A DNA stretch of 12,943 nt, taken from positions 1-12,943 of the forward strand of contig CALGMC010000249.1 in NCBI GenBank assembly GCA_937959145.1, written 5' to 3'. The stretch comes from an uncultured Chlorobiales bacterium. GTDB taxonomy: Bacteria; Bacteroidota; Chlorobiia; Chlorobiales; Thermochlorobacteraceae. The notes under the pieces were generated by a model. It worked only from the letters and a program-made list of their open reading frames with translations, was not told the origin of the DNA and searched no databases. A program made the position numbers and the translations under genes. Of the stretch, positions 6,739 through 12,943 are shown one piece after another (position 1 is the first letter of the stretch; the number at the start of each line of letters is the position of its first letter).

Positions 6739-7631
6739 TTCAGTTGCGATTGTTTGAATAATTGAATGAGCGAATCTATTTGCGCATGCTTCTTCACGCT
6801 TTTTGAGAGCGGAATGAGCGCGTTTTTGTAAGATAAAATTTGATTTTTGCTTGCGTCAATACCAAGTGAGAGTTTGCCGACATGTTCGCCCTCACTTCCC
6901 GAAGATACGGCGAGCGTTTGTCCAATCCGCAAGGGTTTTTCGCGGGCTAAACGTTCATCGGTCGAGATGATGAGATGAAGTTCAGGAAAGCGTTTGGCAA
7001 GCGTTTTTTCTGCCTCGTAATCTTGCGAACGTAGGAGAAGCACAATCAGAGTTGGCTCTTCGTTTTTGATGTGGACAAGTATTTTTGAAAGTTCTTCTTC
7101 AATCGGAACGAGCGAGAGGTCGGCGCGAATGTCATCAGGCAAATTTTGAAAGGCACTTTCCGACAGCACGCCTGTAACGGCAACGCGCAAGCCCTCGAAG
7201 GCGAAGACTTGAAATGGCGGCGTGAGCCGATGCCCCTTTTTATCGCGCAAGTTTGCCGATACGAAATTGAGTTTGCGCCCGTTTTCTTTCCAAAAATTTA
7301 ATCCGTAAGAAAATTCTTGTTCGCCCAAATTCATCAGGCTGTATGAAAGTTTTTCGGTCAGTGACATGAGTAACTTTTCTTGCGCTTCATTTTTGCGATA
7401 TGGCGAGCAGAGATTGCCCGCGTCCAAGATAAGTGTGTTGCCATTTTGGTGTTGGTCAAAAACGGTTTTGCGGCGCGCGATGCCGCCAAGCCCGTCCTTT
7501 GAGCACGGACATTCTTCCAAGTAGCCGTTAGTATTAGCGGTGTAAAGAATCGTGAGCGATTGCACCGACGGCGACTGCGCAGAAACCACTGCACCGCACA
7601 GAGTGAGACACATGAAGAGCACGTATTTCAT
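6735..7631 (-). CDS. Secreted UshA/5'-nucleotidase-like protein with all metal motifs replaced
   Basis: 298 aa with a signal peptide (residues 1-19, cleavage near VVSAQ). The fold matches the calcineurin-like N-terminal domain of the UshA/5'-nucleotidase family: LTILYTANTNGYLEE, GLGGIARRKTVFD, LILDAGN, LNFVSANLRD, VAVTGVLSES and VGKLSLGID align along its length. The C-terminal substrate-binding domain of true UshA is absent. Each expected metal-binding motif is changed: DxH is N33-T-N35, GD is G72-N73, GNHE is GEQE (103-106), the LSH histidine is absent in LLLRSQD, and GHxH is STDE (223-226). A Cys41-x-Cys43 pair next to GLGGIARR is kept, as I recall from the LEPCGC...GLxRR subgroup of these proteins. 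Hydrolysis is therefore unlikely; a redox, binding or structural role in the periplasm is inference. It is coupled to hisI by a 4-base overlap. Confidence 0.8.
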   Translation of the reverse strand: MKYVLFMCLTLCGAVVSAQSPSVQSLTILYTANTNGYLEECPCSKDGLGGIARRKTVFDQHQNGNTLILDAGNLCSPYRKNEAQEKLLMSLTEKLSYSLMNLGEQEFSYGLNFWKENGRKLNFVSANLRDKKGHRLTPPFQVFAFEGLRVAVTGVLSESAFQNLPDDIRADLSLVPIEEELSKILVHIKNEEPTLIVLLLRSQDYEAEKTLAKRFPELHLIISTDERLAREKPLRIGQTLAVSSGSEGEHVGKLSLGIDASKNQILSYKNALIPLSKSVKKHAQIDSLIQLFKQSQLK

Positions 7632-7646
7632 AATGCAGGATTACTG

Positions 7647-9764
7647 TTACTTCATCAACAAAAGTTTCTTCGTTTCCGAAAATCCATTTGCCGTGAGCCG
7701 ATAAAAATAAACGCCGCTCGTCAAGCCGTATCGTGCGGCGTTGAAGGTGTAGGTCTGTCGACCTGCGGGTTGTTCTCCGCTTGCAAGCGTCGCGATTTTT
7801 CTGCCAAGCACATCGAAGACTTCGAGACTGATGTTGCTGGACATTGCAAGTTCGTAAGTGATAATTGTTGTTGGATTAAATGGGTTTGGATAGTTTTGAT
7901 AAAGTTTGAACCGTTTAGGCAGTGAGTTCTCTTTCGGAATCGCGAGTGAATTGCGGTCGTAGAGTTCAATGCCGCCGCGCTGCGTGCCAATGAAGAGTTC
8001 TTTAATGCCGTCCGCGTTAATGTCCGCCCAAATCGGCGAAGCATTTCCACCCGCATCGATTGTTTCGTATTGCTCACTTTGCAAGGTAAATATGGGCATT
8101 TGATTTGTGCCTGTGTTGCGATAGTGCGCTATCCCGCCCTCACTTCCGCCGACAAAGAGTTGCGCGATTCCATTTTCTTCAATGAGACATGGCGAAGCAT
8201 TTGCGGCGAAGTTTGTCAGGCGCACCAGCGAACTGCTTACCCGCACAAATGAGGCGTTCTGCGGCGTGCCTGTGTTACGATAAAATTCCACGTTGCCGTC
8301 GCTGTCGCCGATGAAGAGGTCGTAGTCGCCGTCAAGGTCAATATCGTAAAAGAATGGCGAGGCGGCTTGTCCGACGTTAATTGAACTTGTTGGAGAGAAT
8401 GATTGCTCTTCGAACACGGGCGAAGTGGGCGTGCCGATGTTTCGGAAGAAGCGTAAGCGTCCGATGAAAAATCGTCCGACGAATAAATCCAAATCGCCGT
8501 CGCCGTCAATGTCGACCAAAGCAGGTGCGACAGGGTCAGTATCGGCGACGAGAAAGGTATCGCTTTGAAGCGTCCATTCGGGCGCGGTCGTGGTGCCGGT
8601 GTTCAAGTAGAAGGCGATTTCGCCATCGCTGTTGCCGATGAGCAAATCTAATTTGCCGTCGCCGTTCAAATCGCCGAGCGCAGGCTTTGCGCCAAGCCCG
8701 ACATCGAAGGGCGCGAGAAATTGGTCTGTTTCTTTGATGAAATTCGGCGCGGTTGTGGTGCCGATGTTGCGAAAGAACAAGAAGTCGCGCTTAGATTGTC
8801 GCACGCTCAAACTTGAAACGAAGAGGTCTAAATCGCTATCACCGTCAAAGTCGAGCGTTTGCGCCAAATTGAATCCGCGTGTTTCCAAAAGTTTGAGTGA
8901 AGGAAAGTGTTGCGCACCGAGCTCGAATTGCGGCAATGTGGGCGAGCCAATGTTGCGGAAGTAGTAAAGACTTCGCTCGACGAAATCGCCAAAGAGCAAA
9001 TCGAGCGTGCCGTTTCCGTCAAGGTCGCCAAAAGAGAGCGCGCTTGCGCCGTGTTCGGTTTGTTCTGTGAGTTTTATTGTTGGAAAAATTGATTCCGAGC
9101 GATTGATGCAATTATCGACGAACACCGTATCGGCAAGCGCACGGATACAGCCAAATTCTCCTGTTACAAACAGCCATCGAAGCGTGTCGCTCGTGGAAAT
9201 GTTTTTGTAGAAATTAATCGTGCCGATGGAGTTTCCTGAAAGAAGGTCAGGCTTGCCGTCGCCGTCAATATCAGCGATGACGGGAATTGAGAGGCTTTCA
9301 ACGATGATGGGGCGATTTTGCTGGTCGCGGAGCGTATCTTGAAAGAGTGAGAACTGAGGCGATTCCGCCGTGCCGACATTGCGGTAATAACTCGCCGACC
9401 CCGTCGCTTCTTTGAGCAAATCTACTTTTCCATCGCCGTCGAAATCGTGAAATCGAAACCAATCCAATATCGGCGGAAGAAACGCTGTATTCGGTTCAAG
9501 CCTGAAACTTGGCGCGCCGACTTCGCCCGTATTTTTGAAAAAGAGAATTTTGCCATCGCCGTTGAGCAAGAGCAAATCAGGTTTATTTGACGAGGTGAGC
9601 GGGGCGAATTGAAATCGTGCGTTTCCAATGCCGCCCGAAAACGCCGATAAATAGGGCGTTCCCGTCGCATCTTTAACCACAAATCCGTTTGGATTCCAGC
9701 GCATGCTTTGGGCAACAAGCGGCGAACATGAAAAGAGAAATAGTATCACCGCAAGTTTGAACAT
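7647..9764 (-). CDS. Secreted FG-GAP/VCBS repeat protein with T9SS C-terminal sorting domain
   Basis: 705 aa from ATG 9764. A signal peptide (MFKLAVILFLF..., cleavage near LVAQ) is followed by about ten repeat units spaced 51-82 residues apart, each with a calcium-binding Dx[DN]xDGxxD-type loop and a following FYRNxGTxxxPxF strand pair. Loops begin near residues 107, 165, 247, 305, 365, 418, 474 and 581; units at about 55 and 528 are degenerate. The third interval is 24 residues longer and carries Cys206 and Cys219. The C-terminus (about 617-705) is a type A sorting domain: YQNYPNPFNPTT, LEVFDVLGRKIATL, LTSGVYFYRL, KKLLLMK. Such domains direct export by the type IX system and then are removed. 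The repeats likely form a beta-propeller for surface binding; the partner is unknown. ATG 9794 or 9959 are alternative starts but overlap pyrK; 9794 would overlap by 8 bases. Confidence 0.9.
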   Translation of the reverse strand: MFKLAVILFLFSCSPLVAQSMRWNPNGFVVKDATGTPYLSAFSGGIGNARFQFAPLTSSNKPDLLLLNGDGKILFFKNTGEVGAPSFRLEPNTAFLPPILDWFRFHDFDGDGKVDLLKEATGSASYYRNVGTAESPQFSLFQDTLRDQQNRPIIVESLSIPVIADIDGDGKPDLLSGNSIGTINFYKNISTSDTLRWLFVTGEFGCIRALADTVFVDNCINRSESIFPTIKLTEQTEHGASALSFGDLDGNGTLDLLFGDFVERSLYYFRNIGSPTLPQFELGAQHFPSLKLLETRGFNLAQTLDFDGDSDLDLFVSSLSVRQSKRDFLFFRNIGTTTAPNFIKETDQFLAPFDVGLGAKPALGDLNGDGKLDLLIGNSDGEIAFYLNTGTTTAPEWTLQSDTFLVADTDPVAPALVDIDGDGDLDLFVGRFFIGRLRFFRNIGTPTSPVFEEQSFSPTSSINVGQAASPFFYDIDLDGDYDLFIGDSDGNVEFYRNTGTPQNASFVRVSSSLVRLTNFAANASPCLIEENGIAQLFVGGSEGGIAHYRNTGTNQMPIFTLQSEQYETIDAGGNASPIWADINADGIKELFIGTQRGGIELYDRNSLAIPKENSLPKRFKLYQNYPNPFNPTTIITYELAMSSNISLEVFDVLGRKIATLASGEQPAGRQTYTFNAARYGLTSGVYFYRLTANGFSETKKLLLMK

Positions 9765-9786
9765 CGCCGATATGCACGTTTCAAAG

Positions 9787-10590
9787 TTATTCATCGAAGA
9801 CAATTTCACGCGCATCGATAACGCTTCCGTATTGACAGAGAAGTTTGTTGTGGACTTCGCCATTGGCATCTTTAATGCGGACGGGACAGCCGTAGCAAAT
9901 GCCAATTCCGCACCCCATTGTTGATTCAATCGAGACTTCGCACGGAATTTCGTGAGCATTGCAAAATTTGGAAAGTGCGTTCAGCATCGGGTTTGGTCCG
10001 CACGCAAACACACGAAGCCGCTTGCCTTTCATCGAGGGCAAAATTGACGAGAAGAGCGAAACCACATTGCCCTTGAAACCTGCCGTGCCATCGTCTGTTG
10101 CTAAATGCACGTTGGTGAGGTATCGTGTTATGAGTTCTTCCGCTGTTCTTGCGCCGACGATGTTGAGCACATCTTTGCTTCTTGCGCGTAAGGTTTCTTC
10201 GAGCATCGCCATTGGCGCAACGCCGATTCCCCCTGAAATCAATACGCCCAAATCAAAATCATCTTTATCGTAGCCGAACGAGTTTCCAAGTGGCGCAAGC
10301 GTTTGCAATTTCTCGCCTGCTTTGACGCGGTAAAGAATTTTAGTTCCGATTCCAATCACTTTACTCATGATTTCAATTTGCTCGCCTACAACACGATGAA
10401 TGCTAAACGGACGCCGCAGCAGCGGAAAGAGCGAATCGTTCACTTTGATTTCCATAAACTGCCCTGCCTTGAACCGCGAAGCTACTTCGGGCGCGTGAAG
10501 CACAATCACGTTGATGCTTGGCGTGAGTTGCTCGTTTGAAATCACTTCAAGCGCAAGGTCGAGAATTTCGTTATCGGTTTCTATTTGCAT
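9787..10590 (-). CDS. pyrK: Dihydroorotate dehydrogenase electron transfer subunit PyrK
   Basis: FAD and 2Fe-2S subunit that passes electrons from PyrD (type B dihydroorotate dehydrogenase) to NAD in pyrimidine synthesis. 267 aa. The ferredoxin-reductase-like FAD domain shows RRPFSIHR (59-66) and APLGNSF (99-105); the NAD domain shows ISGGIGVAPM (118-127) and FACGPNPML (195-203); the C-terminal cluster site has Cys227, Cys232, Cys235 and Cys252 in MGCGIGICYGCPV and LLCQYG. All four cluster ligands are present. pyrD is not in the window, so the subunits are encoded apart or pyrD lies outside. The start is ATG 10590, 24 bases after the PorW-like stop. The following gene begins within or just after its end. 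Confidence 0.95.
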   Translation of the reverse strand: MQIETDNEILDLALEVISNEQLTPSINVIVLHAPEVASRFKAGQFMEIKVNDSLFPLLRRPFSIHRVVGEQIEIMSKVIGIGTKILYRVKAGEKLQTLAPLGNSFGYDKDDFDLGVLISGGIGVAPMAMLEETLRARSKDVLNIVGARTAEELITRYLTNVHLATDDGTAGFKGNVVSLFSSILPSMKGKRLRVFACGPNPMLNALSKFCNAHEIPCEVSIESTMGCGIGICYGCPVRIKDANGEVHNKLLCQYGSVIDAREIVFDE

Positions 10591-10614
10591 GGGCTTGTTA
10601 GTTTTATTGTTGGA

Positions 10615-12903
10615 CTATTTTTCGCCGTCGGATTGTGGCTTGTTCGGGTCGCCTTCATTTGGCTCTTCGCCCTTGCTTGGTGACGGCGGCGCGAGTGGCT
10701 CTTCGTCTTTTCTTACACCTTTATTTTTCTCAAACGGATTTTTCTTTGGCTGTTTGTCAGGTTGCTCTTGCGGCTTTGTTGTCGGCGGGGATTGGTTTTT
10801 CAGTGTATCGGTCGGTGTTTCTTTTGCAGTTGTATCGGCAAGCGCGGCAAGCGAATCGCGTATGGCTTTTGCAGCTTGCAAGGTCGGCTCGATAAACTTT
10901 GCTTCTTCGGATTCAGGATAAAGCGACGCCAAGAGTTTGTATTGCGACAAGGCAGAATCAGGACGCGAGAATTTTTCATAGAGCAAATACGCGCCTGCAA
11001 GCAGTGCCTTTGGGCGAAGGTCGGACGACGGAAATTGCTTGTAAAGCGAATCAAGAGCTCGAAGTGCAAGGTCGTATCGACTGCTATCAATCAGCGCAAA
11101 GGCTTGTAAATATAAGGCTCTATCAGGCTTGATGCTTTCTTCAACGATGGGCATTCCGTAATACTCGCGAATGCGGTTGGTGTATCGACTGTTCGGATAA
11201 GAGGCGAGAATCACACGATAAAGCGAATCCATTTTTTCCTCTTGGTTGATGGTGCGATAAACATCAGCGATGGAAAAGAGCAACGGCACTTTGGCATTCT
11301 CGACTTGTTGCTTCAAGGTATCCGAAAGGTTAAAAATAGTGTTGAAACAATATCGGAACGCGCGTTCATACCACATAATTGCTGAATCGGGCATGGGCAG
11401 GGTGAGGTGATAAAAGTTGCCAATGGCGGCATTTCTATCTAAAAAATCTTTGTGATACTTGACGAAGGTGATGGTGTCGCGTGCAGGTGCGAGGGTGAAT
11501 TTTTGCCGGCGTTGTTGCTCTACTGCGCCGCCCGCAGTTTCGGCAAAGACATCGCGCCCGCCTAATGCAAGGGTAACACTTCGCCGATACTCTTTGCGTA
11601 AGCGTCGCGCCAGTTGCGTGCTTTCATCGTCCTTGCTTGCAACAGCAGTAGAGTCGATTTTCTTTGTCGTGTCTTTTTCAAGCGGTTTCAAAATGCCGAG
11701 TTTAAGCACGCTATCAATAACGGCGCGCTCTTCATAGAGGCTTAAAATTTTATCCATCTTTGCGAAGGCTTCTTCGGCAAGTTCTTTGATTTCGCCTTGT
11801 GAATACTCAATTCTTGAACTGTCATAAAAAGCACGCGCCGTCTCAAAATCAATCGTGATTTCTTGCTTGATGCGCCCAAGTTGGTAGTAACTTTTTGCAG
11901 ACGCTTCGGTCTTTTTTGCACGGCGAATAATCTCGATGTAAAGGTCAATGGCTTTGCCTAATCGGTCTTGCTGGGCGAAGCACTCGGCAAGTTCATAGCG
12001 GATTTCGGCGAACTTGACATAGTTTTTATCGTCGTCCAGCATTTTTTGCAATCGCTTTTCGGCTTCTTTGATGTTACCTTGCCTGCGCAAGTCGATGGCG
12101 TAGTTGAGTTGTGCGGCGTAGAGCACTTCGTAGACGGGCGGGTCTAAATCAATCACGATTTGATAGGCGCGGGCGGCATCGCGGAAGCGTCCAAGTCGGT
12201 CGTAAATTTTCGCTAGCGTGAAGGCGGCGCGCGATTTCAAGTTTTCGTCTTTAACGAGCCGCAGTCCTTTCTCGATTTCTTCCGCCGCTTCTTCCAACTT
12301 TTCATCTTTAATCGCCAGTTCCGCAAGTGCAAAGTAAGCATCGGCTTTGACGGCGTCGCTCGTTTTTCGCGACTCAATTACTGAGCCTAAAATCGACTTC
12401 GCCTCTTCGCTTTGTTGGAGTTGCGCCAGCGTTCTGCCATACCAAAACGTGGCTTCATCGACCACATCGCCGTCGGGATAGTTCGTGATAATTTCTTTGA
12501 ACTTGCGCTCTGCCGCTTCCAAACTCTTCAAGTGGTAATATGCCTTTCCCATCAACAGTAGCGCATTATCGGCAAGCCCGCTGACCGGGTGCGAGGTGAG
12601 CACGATCGAAGTTTTTTTGACGACAAGGTCAAAGAATTGCTTTCCTGATGCCGCACTTTCAATCGAGGGAAAAATTTCTAACGGCGCGTCTTTATCGTAT
12701 TTGAGCGAGCCTTCAATGGCACGCATGCCGCGTTGATACTCAATTCGCGCGTTGTAATACGCATTGAAAAAAGCCGTGAAGTTGTGATATGCTCTTCCGA
12801 CGAAACTATCGTCGTCGCGTGCGCACGAGGTCAAGAAAAACGCAAAGAGCGCGAGCGGAAGTATGAAAAATTTTTGACGATTCAAGTTCAAATTCGTATT
12901 CAA
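10615..12903 (-). CDS. TPR lipoprotein resembling T9SS component PorW/SprE
   Basis: 762 aa if translated from TTG 12903. A lipoprotein signal is clear: hydrophobic run, then lipobox LTSC with Cys27. The following SFVGRAYHNFTAFFNAYYNA resembles the start of PorW/SprE lipoproteins, which support the type IX secretion machinery. TPR-like helical repeats cover about 112-395 (ALLLMGKAYYHLKSLEAAERKF, AAFTLAKIYDRLGRFRDAARAY, AEIRYELAECFAQQDRLGKAIDLY) and again about 485-680. Between them lies a less regular Lys/Asp/Arg-rich stretch (about 405-475), and the end (about 690-762) is a disordered Pro/Glu/Lys-rich tail. The start is uncertain: no ATG or GTG lies upstream, the frame remains open to the window edge, and in-frame TTG codons at residues 5 and 7 are alternatives; the latter would give MNRQKFF, a compact lipoprotein signal. 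pyrK follows after 24 bases. The lipoprotein and TPR calls are firm; the PorW/SprE assignment is probable. Confidence 0.78.
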   Translation of the reverse strand: MNTNLNLNRQKFFILPLALFAFFLTSCARDDDSFVGRAYHNFTAFFNAYYNARIEYQRGMRAIEGSLKYDKDAPLEIFPSIESAASGKQFFDLVVKKTSIVLTSHPVSGLADNALLLMGKAYYHLKSLEAAERKFKEIITNYPDGDVVDEATFWYGRTLAQLQQSEEAKSILGSVIESRKTSDAVKADAYFALAELAIKDEKLEEAAEEIEKGLRLVKDENLKSRAAFTLAKIYDRLGRFRDAARAYQIVIDLDPPVYEVLYAAQLNYAIDLRRQGNIKEAEKRLQKMLDDDKNYVKFAEIRYELAECFAQQDRLGKAIDLYIEIIRRAKKTEASAKSYYQLGRIKQEITIDFETARAFYDSSRIEYSQGEIKELAEEAFAKMDKILSLYEERAVIDSVLKLGILKPLEKDTTKKIDSTAVASKDDESTQLARRLRKEYRRSVTLALGGRDVFAETAGGAVEQQRRQKFTLAPARDTITFVKYHKDFLDRNAAIGNFYHLTLPMPDSAIMWYERAFRYCFNTIFNLSDTLKQQVENAKVPLLFSIADVYRTINQEEKMDSLYRVILASYPNSRYTNRIREYYGMPIVEESIKPDRALYLQAFALIDSSRYDLALRALDSLYKQFPSSDLRPKALLAGAYLLYEKFSRPDSALSQYKLLASLYPESEEAKFIEPTLQAAKAIRDSLAALADTTAKETPTDTLKNQSPPTTKPQEQPDKQPKKNPFEKNKGVRKDEEPLAPPSPSKGEEPNEGDPNKPQSDGEK

Positions 12904-12943
12904 ATTGCGCGCTGATGTGCCAATCGGTTTCGCAGAAAAGTGA

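Noticed and set aside
7970..9450. Many repeated GCCGTCGCCGTC-like blocks, considered as a DNA repeat array
   Set aside because: They are codons for the repeated DGDG calcium loops on the minus strand, explained by the FG-GAP protein.
9765..9959. Extension of the FG-GAP protein to ATG 9959 or 9794
   Set aside because: The 9959 start lies deep inside pyrK and would put 65 residues in front of a good signal peptide. The 9794 start overlaps pyrK by 8 bases and remains possible but adds an acidic stretch before the signal peptide.
12810..12943. Second open frame entering from the right edge on the minus strand, rich in Phe and Glu
   Set aside because: It overlaps the lipoprotein signal in another frame, ends inside the gene and has no recognisable motif; probably a by-product of the A+T-rich start region.

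Overview
The window holds twelve genes, all on the minus strand and closely packed, so transcription runs from the right edge to the left. Nine are complete with clear starts and stops. miaB is cut by the left edge, and the start of the rightmost gene (a PorW/SprE-like lipoprotein) is not settled because its frame stays open to the right edge. There is no rRNA, tRNA, CRISPR array, insertion sequence or prophage, and no gene-free stretch longer than about 135 bases. The organism is almost certainly a member of the Bacteroidota/Chlorobiota (FCB) group. The reasons are a Por/type IX secretion (T9SS) C-terminal sorting domain on one secreted protein, a lipoprotein resembling the T9SS component PorW/SprE, a menaquinone-type methyltransferase, and near absence of Shine-Dalgarno sequences (one clear case in twelve starts). 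Genus cannot be fixed from the window; a Chloroherpeton-like or related Chlorobiota lineage is my guess.

From right to left (transcription order): a TPR lipoprotein resembling PorW/SprE; pyrK (dihydroorotate dehydrogenase electron-transfer subunit); a secreted FG-GAP/VCBS repeat protein ending in a T9SS sorting domain; a secreted UshA/5'-nucleotidase-like protein whose metal-binding motifs are all replaced; hisI (histidine synthesis); menG/ubiE (menaquinone methylation); a YihY/BrkB membrane protein; a secreted three-domain esterase-like protein; plsC (lysophosphatidate acylation); acpS (ACP activation); a Xer-type tyrosine recombinase; and the first 240 codons of miaB (tRNA modification). 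Several junctions overlap or abut: hisI with the UshA-like gene by 4 bases, the esterase with yihY by 11, yihY directly after menG, acpS 3 bases after plsC. This points to one or a few long mixed-function operons, with possible breaks before plsC, after acpS and before miaB.

Functionally the block mixes housekeeping (tRNA modification, histidine, pyrimidine, quinone and phospholipid synthesis) with cell-envelope genes. The T9SS-related pair is the only evident thematic grouping. The most unusual points are four apparent losses of key residues in otherwise intact genes: the second catalytic arginine of the recombinase is glutamine, the UshA-like protein lacks all phosphoesterase metal ligands but keeps a Cys-x-Cys motif, the esterase has asparagine where the catalytic histidine is expected, and PlsC has Asp in place of the motif III Glu. 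A 34-base near-perfect palindrome overlaps the 3' end of acpS and supplies its last codons. I do not see a convincing new multi-gene system; this is largely an ordinary chromosomal region with some odd proteins.
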